A stretch of DNA of 43,779 nucleotides from an uncultured Ruminococcus sp. Lineage in GTDB: Bacteria > Bacillota > Clostridia > Oscillospirales > Acutalibacteraceae. Made by a program: the position numbers and the translations under genes. This document shows, piece by piece, positions 8,458-16,385 of this stretch. The DNA is taken from positions 1-43,779 of the forward strand of contig CADBWP010000009.1 of NCBI GenBank assembly GCA_902798365.1, given 5' to 3'. Numbering within the stretch: position 1 is the stretch's first letter; every line of letters starts with the position of its first letter. The notes beneath the pieces are model-generated. The model was not told where the DNA came from and did no database searches. It saw only the letters and a program-made list of their open reading frames with translations.

Positions 8458-9677
8458 TAGTTGCGATCCCGTCCTGCGAGGAAAGCGACAAAAGGCGCAT
8501 CCTCGACTACTGCTCGTCGTCAAACTGCAAGATCAAGGTGGTTCCCTACTTAAGCGAGCTGTTGTTTGACGAAAAGCACACGGAGCTTATTTCTCAGGCA
8601 AAAGAGATAAAAATAGAGGATCTTTTGGGCAGAAAGCCGATAGAGTTCAACCGCGAAAAGATAAGCAGGTTTATTCGCGGCAAGGTCTGCATGGTGACGG
8701 GAGGCGGCGGCTCCATAGGCAGCGAGCTTGTGCGCCAGATTGCAGGTTACAATCCGAGGCAGGTCATCATCGTAGATATTTACGAAAACAACGCCTATGA
8801 CATCCAGCAGGAGCTGCGCCTTGAATACGGCGATTCGCTCGACCTTGTCACGCTCATTTCATCGGTGCGCGACTATGACAAGATGGAATCAATCTTTAAA
8901 AAGTACCGTCCGCAGATAGTTTTTCACGCGGCAGCTCACAAGCACGTGCCGCTTATGGAGACCGTGCCCGAGGAGGCTGTTAAAAACAACGTTTTCGGCA
9001 CCTTTAACGTCGCCACCCTCGCCGAGTTTTACGGCGCGGACAAGTTTGTGATGATCTCGACCGACAAGGCGGTTAACCCCACAAACGTAATGGGCGCCAC
9101 AAAGCGCGCCTGCGAGATGATAATACAGTACAAGGCGCAGGAGAGCAAGCACACCGAATTTGTTACAACGCGCTTCGGCAACGTGCTGGGCTCAAACGGC
9201 TCGGTAATTCCGCTTTTCCGCCGTCAGATAGAGAGCGGCTCGCCCGTGACGGTGACACACCCGGACATCATCCGCTATTTTATGACCATACCCGAGGCCG
9301 TGTCGCTGGTGCTTGAGGCGGGCGCAATGGCAAAGGGCGGCGAGATCTTCGTGCTCGACATGGGTGCTCCCGTAAAGATAACGACCCTTGCCGAAAACCT
9401 TATCCGCATGTACGGCAAGGTGCCGTACAAGGATGTTCCCATTGTGTTTACGGGGCTTCGTCCCGGCGAAAAGCTGTTTGAGGAGCTGCTTATGGACGAG
9501 GAGGGTCTGAAATCCACCGAGAACAAGAAGATTTTCATAGGAAATCAGATCCAGATCGACCCCGACAACATGCTCAAAAAGCTCAAGGCTCTGCACGAAA
9601 GCGCCGAGGCAAACGACAGCGAAACCACCGTCGGCCTGCTTGCCGAGCTGGTGCCGACCTTTAAGCATCAGGAATAA
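8442..9677 (+). CDS. CapD/PglF-like UDP-sugar 4,6-dehydratase/epimerase, catalytic part (split gene)
   Basis: This is the catalytic half: an extended short-chain dehydrogenase that uses NAD(P) to make keto- or epimerised UDP-GlcNAc derivatives for surface glycans. Seen are the nucleotide loop MVTGGGGSIGSELVRQ, VFHAAAHKHVPLME, the STDKAVNPTNVMGATK region carrying the active site (PglF-type, Thr-Asp-Lys rather than Tyr-x-x-x-Lys), FGNVLGSNGSVIP and GLRPGEKLFEELL. The apparent start is a GTG at 8442 with no ribosome site, overlapping the N-terminal half by 16 nt in the -1 frame. This supports a broken single gene rather than two genes. Confidence 0.88.
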   Translation: MQESIIVAIPSCEESDKRRILDYCSSSNCKIKVVPYLSELLFDEKHTELISQAKEIKIEDLLGRKPIEFNREKISRFIRGKVCMVTGGGGSIGSELVRQIAGYNPRQVIIVDIYENNAYDIQQELRLEYGDSLDLVTLISSVRDYDKMESIFKKYRPQIVFHAAAHKHVPLMETVPEEAVKNNVFGTFNVATLAEFYGADKFVMISTDKAVNPTNVMGATKRACEMIIQYKAQESKHTEFVTTRFGNVLGSNGSVIPLFRRQIESGSPVTVTHPDIIRYFMTIPEAVSLVLEAGAMAKGGEIFVLDMGAPVKITTLAENLIRMYGKVPYKDVPIVFTGLRPGEKLFEELLMDEEGLKSTENKKIFIGNQIQIDPDNMLKKLKALHESAEANDSETTVGLLAELVPTFKHQE

Positions 9678-9695
9678 TCATACCGATACAAACCT

Positions 9696-9732
9696 ACCCG
9701 GCTCCCGCGCCTTTGCGGGGGTCGGGTATTTA
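9696..9732 (+). terminator. terminator-like hairpin after capD-like gene
   Basis: ACCCGGCTCCCGC (9696-9708) and GCGGGGGTCGGGT (9715-9727) form a long, nearly perfect stem. The tail ATTTAT is only weakly T-rich. Confidence 0.65.
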
Positions 9733-9794
9733 TATGCAACGCACGGCAGCCGTTTTGTCATTATCTGTCAAAATATTGGCGTCCGAAAAAGTTA

Positions 9795-9947
9795 AGGCAA
9801 CACCGCACAATTCAAGGCGCACGGCTTGCTTGAATATTGTTCCGTCATCTTGCCCAAAAAATCTCGGCAAGGCGACAGCCTTACCTCGATTTATTTGTAC
9901 AACCTGACGAAAAATCTTACTGTGCAATCCGCACACCTGAATTATGC
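9795..9947 (+). repeat. MITE-like repeat, longest copy, lacking its 3' terminus
   Basis: It starts with AGGCAACACCGCACAATTCA, shared with 13092 on, and ends with CACCTGAATTATGC. The interior CAACCTGACGAAAAATCTT matches 107-125. The final GGTATTGCCT of the other copies is missing, and unrelated sequence encoding a signal peptide starts immediately (AAACGGCTC). No transposase is encoded, so it would be non-autonomous. It covers the 5' end of the following gene. Confidence 0.75.
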
Positions 9948-11813
9948 AAACGGCTCGGCGCGGTTTTGCTTTGCACCGCAGTTGCCGCCGTGTCGTGCTT
10001 CGGCGTTTTTGCGGCGGAGCAAAAGATAAGCATAAAGGAGCTTGACAGCTTTCAGCTCACCCTGCCCGAGGGCATGTCGGCTGTCACCCGTTCAAGCGCT
10101 CCCGACGACCGCTATTTTTCGCTGCACGGGCTCGACTACAACACCACCATGGCGAGCTTTGAGCAGGCGGATATTTACATGCAGGCGACGGACGACATGG
10201 AGACCGTGATAGTCACTCTTTCGGTGTCGGACAGCGACCAGAGCAAAAGCATAGGCAACTTTAATCAGATGGACAACAACGGTCTTGCAGAGATCGCCCA
10301 GAACTTTCAAAGCTATTCCGACTCCTCGGCAAGATACACCGAGTGCACTCCCGACGAGGCAGGCGACGATTCCATGTGGCTCAACTTTGCGCTCTACAGC
10401 ACCGACGCCTCAACCGGACAAAGCTACAGACAGTACCAGTCCGTCACCGTGTATAACGGCAAATTCTACAGCCTCACCATGCAGCGCAACGGAAAAAACG
10501 TGCAGAGCGAGGACTACGGCACCCTGATGAGCATAGTAAAAAGCGTGCGCTTCAAGCTTGACTTTTTCAGCAGTCTGTTCAGCAGCGAAAACACCGTGCT
10601 GTTCATTATTATAGGAGCAGGTGCGCTGCTGCTGATAGTTATACTCATCATTATCATCGTGTCGGTAAAAAGGGCAAAAAGCCGCAAAAAGATAGAAAAG
10701 AACGATAAGATATTAGAGGAGCTTGCCGGCAAGTATTCGGGCTTCAAGCCCGCGGGCGGCGCGTCCGACGCGGAGCAGCCCGTCGAGAATGACTACCCCG
10801 GCGACGGCTATGACGACGGCTACGGCTACGGCGAGGATGACAGCTTCGGAGGATATGAGCCCGAGCCCCAGCGCTATGAGCCGCCGAAGCCCGAGCCCCG
10901 GCGCTATGAGCCGCCGAAGCCCGAGCCCCGACCCGAGTACGGCTTGGTCGATTTTGACCTTGACGATTACGACGACGGCACGCCGAGAAAGTATTCTGAC
11001 GAGGACATCGACAGACTGCTTGGCGATCTGGAGGACGACGAAAATTTTATTGAGGCACTGCCCGAAATGACGGCTGACCCCGAGGAACCCGAGGGTGCGG
11101 ACAGTGTGACAGATACGGCCGCCGGTAATTCGGGTTATTCCGAATATTTTGAAGATGAGCCCGAGCCCGAACCGGAGCCCGAGCCCGAGGTTGAATACGT
11201 GTATTTAAAGGAACCGCCCGTGAAGGAGGCTCCGGCACAGCCTGCCCCCGAAGAGGACGAACCGACTGACGAAGAAGACCCCGGCGAGGCTGAGCCCGAC
11301 GGCGACCCGTCCCCCGAGGATGAAGAGGACGAGGAGTTTGAGGAGTACGCCAGCGACGAGGTGCTTGTGCGCCAGGAGGCGAAGCACAACAAGTTCAGGG
11401 ACAGCGAGGACTTCTTTGACGAGGCTCCCAACCGCAGGATCTACGGCGTTATCAGCAGCCGCGAGATCGAGGAGGCGGAGGACTACGACGTTATAGGCGA
11501 GGTCGAGCAAAAGGCGGAAAAGCTTGAAAAAGAGCCGCAGAAGAAGGCGCCGGACGTTGCCGGAGTGATGAAAAAAATAGGCGGAGGCTTAAAGTATTTC
11601 GGCGTCCATTGCGGATATTTCGCAAAAAATGTCACACGCAGCATAAAGCGCCGCCACGCGGCAAAAAAACGCAGGCAGGCGGAGGAGGAGCGCCGCAGAC
11701 GCGCACGCGAGCGCACCATGGCTCAGCGCGACAGACAGCCCGTCCGCACAAGCGGAGGGCTGGTGCAGGTTCACAAGCGTACCGACCGCCGTCCGCCTCA
11801 GAAAAGAAGATGA
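9837..11813 (+). CDS. membrane-anchored protein with acidic Pro/Glu-rich cytoplasmic tail
   Basis: Function not recognised. The up to 658-residue product starts with about 37 codons contained in the repeat at 9795-9947. It then has a signal peptide-like segment (KRLGAVLLCTAVAAVSCFGVFA), an extracytoplasmic domain (about 60-245), a membrane span (VLFIIIGAGALLLIVILI, near 255-275), a long Asp/Glu/Pro-rich cytoplasmic region with YEPPKPEPR and EPEPEPEP repeats, and a strongly basic Arg/Lys C-terminus. The only in-frame start before the signal peptide is TTG 9837, with no good ribosome site. The real ATG may have been lost when the repeat inserted. The remaining frame is intact and ends 3 nt before pyrC. 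Confidence 0.75.
   Translation: MFRHLAQKISARRQPYLDLFVQPDEKSYCAIRTPELCKRLGAVLLCTAVAAVSCFGVFAAEQKISIKELDSFQLTLPEGMSAVTRSSAPDDRYFSLHGLDYNTTMASFEQADIYMQATDDMETVIVTLSVSDSDQSKSIGNFNQMDNNGLAEIAQNFQSYSDSSARYTECTPDEAGDDSMWLNFALYSTDASTGQSYRQYQSVTVYNGKFYSLTMQRNGKNVQSEDYGTLMSIVKSVRFKLDFFSSLFSSENTVLFIIIGAGALLLIVILIIIIVSVKRAKSRKKIEKNDKILEELAGKYSGFKPAGGASDAEQPVENDYPGDGYDDGYGYGEDDSFGGYEPEPQRYEPPKPEPRRYEPPKPEPRPEYGLVDFDLDDYDDGTPRKYSDEDIDRLLGDLEDDENFIEALPEMTADPEEPEGADSVTDTAAGNSGYSEYFEDEPEPEPEPEPEVEYVYLKEPPVKEAPAQPAPEEDEPTDEEDPGEAEPDGDPSPEDEEDEEFEEYASDEVLVRQEAKHNKFRDSEDFFDEAPNRRIYGVISSREIEEAEDYDVIGEVEQKAEKLEKEPQKKAPDVAGVMKKIGGGLKYFGVHCGYFAKNVTRSIKRRHAAKKRRQAEEERRRRARERTMAQRDRQPVRTSGGLVQVHKRTDRRPPQKRR
10861..10930 (+). 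repeat. 30-bp tandem repeat in coding sequence
   Basis: Two full units (10861-10890, 10891-10920, one mismatch) and 10 bases of a third encode repeats of PEP-R-YEPPK. They lie in frame, so copy-number change would only lengthen the cytoplasmic tail. Confidence 0.85.
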
Positions 11814-11816
11814 CAT

Positions 11817-13091
11817 ATGAAAGAGCTCTTGATTAAAAACGCGCGGGTGGTATCGCCCGCCGACGGTTTGAACGAAAAACTCGATATACTGATACGCGAC
11901 GGAAAAATCGCGGAGCTCGGCAGCGGTGTTTCCTGCACGGGAGAGGTCATAGACGCCGACGGTCTGTGTGCGGTTCCCGGGCTTGTGGATATTCACGTTC
12001 ACCTGCGCGATCCCGGCCGGACCGACAAGGAGGACATCCTGACAGGCTGTCGCGCCGCGGCGGCAGGCGGAGTGACAAGCCTGCTTGCAATGCCTAATAC
12101 CATACCTGCCACAGACAGCCCCGAAACCGTAAAATATATTTTGGACAAGGCAAAGGACGCGTCGGCAAGGGTATATGTCGCCGCAGCCGTTACAAAGGGG
12201 CTTAAAAGCGCAGAGCCGACCGACGTCGAGGCTCTGAGAGAGGCAGGAGCCATAGCCCTGTCCGACGACGGACGTCCGGTCGAAAACACCAAATACCTGA
12301 GCGACGCAATGAAAAAGGCGCCTGCCCTGGGTATGACGGTAGCCGCCCATTGCGAGGATCTGTACCTTGCCGACGGCGGCAAAATGAACGACGGAGAGAT
12401 CGCCCGCCGGCTCGGCATAAGGGGAATCCCCGCAGCCGCGGAGGACTGCGGCACGGCGCGCGAGATAGCCCTTGCCGCCGCGTTGGAGGTTCCCGTTCAC
12501 ATCTGCCACGTCAGCACAAAGACGAGCGTTGCTCTTGTGAGGGACGCAAAGCGCAGGGGCGTCAGGGTGACTGCCGAAACCGCTCCGCACTACTTTTCGC
12601 TTACCGAGACCGAGCTTTTAAGGCGCGACGCGGACTATCGCATGAATCCGCCGCTGCGCACAGAGGCGGACAAAAGAGCGATAATCGAGGGCTTGCTTGA
12701 CGGCACCCTCGACTGCATAGCGACCGACCACGCGCCGCACACTCCGCAGGAAAAGACGGACTTTGAAAAGGCTCCCAACGGCTCGATAGGCATGGAGACC
12801 TCGCTGGCGGTCGGAATCACATATCTTGTAAAAACCGGCATAATGCCGTTTGAAAAGCTGATTGAAAAAATGAGCGCAGCCCCCGCCAAAATACTGGGGA
12901 TAGAGGCAGGCAGCCTTGCGGTAGGCTCAAACGCCGACATCGCGCTTATCGACCCTGACAAGGAGTGGAAGGTCGATCCCGAAAAGCTGCACGGCAAAAG
13001 CAAAAACACCCCGTTCAAGGGCATGAGACTGACGGGCAGGGTTATGATGACCCTGCTGGGCGGCGTGCCTGTTTATAAATGTGAAGAATAA
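11817..13091 (+). CDS. pyrC: dihydroorotase
   Basis: It closes N-carbamoyl-aspartate to dihydroorotate, step 3 of pyrimidine synthesis. The 424-residue product is a type I amidohydrolase. It shows DIHVHLRDPG near residue 58 (two Zn-ligand histidines), AMPNTIPATD, AHCEDL, HICHVSTKTS and the late metal-binding ATDHAPHT. The length fits the Bacillus-type enzyme. The ATG is 3 nt after the preceding stop, suggesting cotranscription with the membrane protein gene. A MITE-like hairpin starts directly after its stop codon, then the aldolase gene and pyrF follow. Confidence 0.96.
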   Translation: MKELLIKNARVVSPADGLNEKLDILIRDGKIAELGSGVSCTGEVIDADGLCAVPGLVDIHVHLRDPGRTDKEDILTGCRAAAAGGVTSLLAMPNTIPATDSPETVKYILDKAKDASARVYVAAAVTKGLKSAEPTDVEALREAGAIALSDDGRPVENTKYLSDAMKKAPALGMTVAAHCEDLYLADGGKMNDGEIARRLGIRGIPAAAEDCGTAREIALAAALEVPVHICHVSTKTSVALVRDAKRRGVRVTAETAPHYFSLTETELLRRDADYRMNPPLRTEADKRAIIEGLLDGTLDCIATDHAPHTPQEKTDFEKAPNGSIGMETSLAVGITYLVKTGIMPFEKLIEKMSAAPAKILGIEAGSLAVGSNADIALIDPDKEWKVDPEKLHGKSKNTPFKGMRLTGRVMMTLLGGVPVYKCEE

Positions 13092-13134
13092 AGGCAACAC
13101 CGCACAAATCAAGGCTGAATTATGCGGTATTGCC
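13092..13134 (+). repeat. MITE-like repeat, minimal hairpin copy
   Basis: This 43-bp copy has AGGCAACACCGCACAA at the left and TTATGCGGTATTGCCT at the right. These pair over 16 positions with two C-A mismatches. It abuts the pyrC stop (TAA) and is followed by TAAAAA, so TA/TAA may be its target duplication. In RNA it forms a stable intra-operon hairpin, which could tune the aldolase and pyrF message. Confidence 0.75.
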
Positions 13135-13159
13135 TAAAAACCTCAAGGAGTGATAATAC

Positions 13160-14140
13160 ATGGGACAAAAGGGTAATCTTTTATCCGTCAGACAAGACCT
13201 GCGCGTGGTTGACGCAACCATCCGCGACGGCGGTCTGTGCAACGACTTCCGCTTTGACGACGATTTTGTAAGAGATCTTTACAAGGCGAACCTCAAGGCG
13301 GGCGTTGACTATATGGAGTTCGGCTACAAGGCGTCGCGCGAGATATTTGACGAGGACGACTTCGGCAAGTGGAAGTTCTGCAAGGACGACGACATCCGCA
13401 GCATTGTGGGCGACAACAACACAAAGATGAAAATATCCGTAATGGCGGACGTGGGCAGAACAGACTTTGAGGAGGACATCATCCCCAAGTCGGAAAGCCC
13501 CATAGATATGATCCGCATAGCGACCTATATCAACACAATTCCCGCCGCGGTCGAGATGATAGAGCACTGCGCAAAAATGGGCTATGAAACAACAATTAAC
13601 ATAATGGCTGTCTCAAAGGCGCGTACCGAGGACATCCGCACCGCGCTCAATATTTTAGGACAAACCCCCGTGTCCTGCTTCTATATAGTGGATAGCTACG
13701 GCTCGCTCTACCCTGAGGAGGCGCGCCGCTTTGCCGAGATGTACGGCGAGATCGCCGAGATCTGCGGCAAAAGCACGGGCATCCACGCCCACAACAACCA
13801 GCAGCTCGCCTTTGCCAACACCATAGACGCAATGGCATACGGCGCAAGCTACCTTGACGCGACGGTTGACGGCATGGGCAGAGGCGCAGGCAACTGTTCG
13901 CTCGAGCTGCTTTTGGGCTTCCTCAAAAACCCGAAATATAAAATCAACCCGATAATCAGGTTCATTCAGCAGCACATGAACAAGCTGCGCGAGGACGGCG
14001 TAAAGTGGGGCTACGACATCCCCTACATGCTCACGGGTCAGTACAACACCCATCCGCGTCCCGCCATTCAGTTTGTTCAGGAGAACAGGAGCGACTATTA
14101 CAAATTCGCAAACGACCTGTTCGATATAATCAATTCATAA
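13160..14140 (+). CDS. HMGL-like aldolase-domain protein
   Basis: The 326-residue TIM-barrel protein belongs to the HMG-CoA lyase/isopropylmalate synthase/4-hydroxy-2-oxovalerate aldolase superfamily. VVDATIRDGGLCNDF (near residue 17) gives the metal-binding Asp and catalytic Arg, and GIHAHNNQQLAFAN (near 212) gives the metal-binding HxHN motif. It lacks the regulatory or acyl-CoA extensions of LeuA. Substrate is unknown. Its position between pyrC and pyrF, 17 nt before pyrF, is the main clue and ties its expression to pyrimidine synthesis. ATG has AAGGAG upstream. Confidence 0.85.
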   Translation: MGQKGNLLSVRQDLRVVDATIRDGGLCNDFRFDDDFVRDLYKANLKAGVDYMEFGYKASREIFDEDDFGKWKFCKDDDIRSIVGDNNTKMKISVMADVGRTDFEEDIIPKSESPIDMIRIATYINTIPAAVEMIEHCAKMGYETTINIMAVSKARTEDIRTALNILGQTPVSCFYIVDSYGSLYPEEARRFAEMYGEIAEICGKSTGIHAHNNQQLAFANTIDAMAYGASYLDATVDGMGRGAGNCSLELLLGFLKNPKYKINPIIRFIQQHMNKLREDGVKWGYDIPYMLTGQYNTHPRPAIQFVQENRSDYYKFANDLFDIINS

Positions 14141-14156
14141 CAACAGGAGTATCATT

Positions 14157-15092
14157 ATGAGCTTTGACAGATTGATAGAGGGCATTGTAAAAATGCAGAA
14201 CCCCACCGTGGCAGGGCTTGACCCCAAGCTCGACTACGTTCCCGCCTCTATAAAAAACGCCTGCTTTGAAAAGCACGGCAAGACCCTTGAGGGAGCTGCG
14301 GCGGCTCTTTTTGAGTTCAACAAGGCCATCATCGACAACATTTGCGACATAGTTCCCGCGGTAAAGCCCCAGGCGGCGTATTATGAGATGTACGGCTGGC
14401 AGGGCGTAAGGGCGCTGGCGGACACCATTGCCTACGCCAAGTCAAAGGGCATGTTTGTAATGACCGACGGCAAGCGTAACGACATAGGCACCACCATGGA
14501 GGCTTACGCCACGGCTCACCTGGGCGTGACCGACATCGGCGGCGAGGCTGTCGAGGCGTTCGGAGCCGACGCTCTTACCGTCAACGGCTATCTGGGCACC
14601 GACGGCATAAAGCCGCTTTTGAACATTTGCAGAGAAAAGGACAAGGGCATATTTGTGCTGGTCAAGACCTCCAACCCGAGCTCGGGCGAGCTTCAGGACA
14701 TGAAGCTTGAAAACGGCGCTGCCGTGTATGAGCAGATGGGCAGGATGTGCGAGGGCTGGGGAGAGGAGCTTCCCGGCAAGTACGGCTATTCGGGCGTGGG
14801 CGCCGTTGTGGGCGCCACCTATCCCGACCAGCTTGCCGAAATGCGCACAAAGGCTGTGCACACCTTCTTCCTTGTTCCGGGCTACGGCGCTCAGGGCGGC
14901 GGCGCTCAGGACGCCAAAAACGCCTTTGACAAAAACGGTCTGGGCGCGGTCATCAACTCAAGCCGCGGTATTATGTGCGCGTGGAAAAAGCAGGGTCTCA
15001 CCGAGGACGACTTTGCAAGGGCTGCAAGAGCCGAGGCGCTGCGCATGAAGGAGGATATTCTTTCGGTGACAGGTGAGATAAGGACGCCGTAA
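14157..15092 (+). CDS. pyrF: orotidine 5'-phosphate decarboxylase (long type)
   Basis: It decarboxylates OMP to UMP, the last step of pyrimidine synthesis. The 311-residue product is the longer bacterial/actinobacterial-like type. It has VAGLDPKLDYVP at the N-terminus, the catalytic D-x-K-x-x-D motif in TDGKRNDIGTTMEAYA (near residue 102), VKTSNPSS, and the phosphate-binding VPGYGAQGGG and NSSRGIM loops. Its ATG has an AGGAG site, and it follows the aldolase gene by 16 nt. Confidence 0.96.
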   Translation: MSFDRLIEGIVKMQNPTVAGLDPKLDYVPASIKNACFEKHGKTLEGAAAALFEFNKAIIDNICDIVPAVKPQAAYYEMYGWQGVRALADTIAYAKSKGMFVMTDGKRNDIGTTMEAYATAHLGVTDIGGEAVEAFGADALTVNGYLGTDGIKPLLNICREKDKGIFVLVKTSNPSSGELQDMKLENGAAVYEQMGRMCEGWGEELPGKYGYSGVGAVVGATYPDQLAEMRTKAVHTFFLVPGYGAQGGGAQDAKNAFDKNGLGAVINSSRGIMCAWKKQGLTEDDFARAARAEALRMKEDILSVTGEIRTP

Positions 15093-15131
15093 AATAATCG
15101 TTAAAAAATTAACTATCTTTTCCGCTTTTGG

Positions 15132-15160
15132 TTGACAACGGTATTTAATAGGCGTATAAT
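15132..15160 (+). promoter_or_regulatory. consensus sigma-A promoter for serC-serA
   Basis: TTGACA (15132-15137), 17-nt spacer, TATAAT (15155-15160), all consensus. A second possible promoter (TTGCAA, 18-nt spacer, TATAAT ending near 15213) lies downstream. The roughly 115-nt leader shows no clear T-box or riboswitch. Confidence 0.9.
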
Positions 15161-15283
15161 AATGCGGGGAAACCCGATTCTGCTTGCAAAAATTGCGCAG
15201 CTTTAAGTATAATATGTATTTTTTATGGGGAATATGAAGGAAGCTTTGTGTTTTCCCGTGTAATAGAAAGGGAGTTTTTACAA

Positions 15284-16369
15284 ATGGCAAGAGTTTACAA
15301 TTTCTCAGCAGGCCCGTCAATGCTGCCCGAGTCTGTGCTGAAAAAGGCAGCAGACCAAATGCTCGACTACGAGGGCACCGGTCAGAGCGTGCTGGAAATG
15401 TCTCACCGCAGCAAGGCGTTTGACAACATCATCAAGGACGCCGAGGCGCTTCTCAGAGAGGTTATGAACATTCCCGACAACTACAAGGTAATGTTCCTTC
15501 AGGGCGGCGGCTCCACCCAGTTCGCCATGGTCGCCCTCAACTTTATGAACAAGAACAACAAGGCGGACTACATCGTTACCGGTCAATGGGCAAAGAAGGC
15601 TCTTCAGGAGGCTCAGCGCTACGGCGACGCCGTTGCCGTTGCATCTTCGGCAGACAAGACCTTCTCTTACATTCCCAAAACCGACAGATCCATGTTCCGT
15701 GAGGACGCAGACTATGTATATATCTGCATGAACAACACAATTTACGGCACCGTTTATCACGAGCTTCCCGACACGGGCGACATCCCGCTCATCGCCGACA
15801 TCTCGTCCAACATCTGCTCCGCACCGCTTGACATCACCAAGTTCGGCGCTCTGTTTGCAGGCGCACAGAAGAACATGTCCGGCGCAGGCGTTACCATCGC
15901 CATCGTGCGCGAGGATCTTATAGGCAACGCCATGGACATCACCCCCACCATGCTCAACTACAAGACCCACGCAGACGCTCAGTCGCTGTACAACACTCCG
16001 CCCTGCTACTCCATCTATGTTGCAAAGCTTGTGCTTGAGTGGATCAAGAACGACATCGGCGGTCTTGAGAAGATGCAGGAGCTCAACGAAAAGAAGGCAA
16101 AGCTGCTTTACGACTTCCTCGACAGCTCCGAGCTGTTCAAGGGCACCGTTGTTCCCGAGGACCGTTCGCTTATGAACGTTCCCTTTGTAACGGGCGACGC
16201 CGACCTTGACGCAAAGTTTGTCAAGGAATCCACCGAGGCGGGTCTTGTTAATCTTAAGGGTCACCGTTCGGTAGGCGGCATGAGAGCTTCCATCTACAAC
16301 GCAATGCCTTATGAGGGCGTTGAAAAGCTCGTAGAGTTTATGAAGGCCTTTGAAGAGGCAAATAAGTGA
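15284..16369 (+). CDS. serC: phosphoserine aminotransferase
   Basis: It transfers an amino group from glutamate to 3-phosphohydroxypyruvate in serine synthesis. The 361-residue class-V aminotransferase begins ARVYNFSAGPSMLPESV. It carries FLQGGGSTQFAMV (PLP phosphate region), the PLP-lysine segment FAGAQKNMSGAGVT and the C-terminal GHRSVGGMRASIYNAM substrate loop. ATG 15284 has AAGGGAG upstream; the frame opens earlier at 15248 without support. SerA follows 16 nt later. Confidence 0.97.
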   Translation: MARVYNFSAGPSMLPESVLKKAADQMLDYEGTGQSVLEMSHRSKAFDNIIKDAEALLREVMNIPDNYKVMFLQGGGSTQFAMVALNFMNKNNKADYIVTGQWAKKALQEAQRYGDAVAVASSADKTFSYIPKTDRSMFREDADYVYICMNNTIYGTVYHELPDTGDIPLIADISSNICSAPLDITKFGALFAGAQKNMSGAGVTIAIVREDLIGNAMDITPTMLNYKTHADAQSLYNTPPCYSIYVAKLVLEWIKNDIGGLEKMQELNEKKAKLLYDFLDSSELFKGTVVPEDRSLMNVPFVTGDADLDAKFVKESTEAGLVNLKGHRSVGGMRASIYNAMPYEGVEKLVEFMKAFEEANK

Positions 16370-16385
16370 TTTAAGGGTGACATCA

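Noticed and set aside
15160..15283. Serine T-box or other riboswitch in the serC leader
   Set aside because: About 120 nt with no T-box sequence, specifier stem or terminator/antiterminator pair visible.
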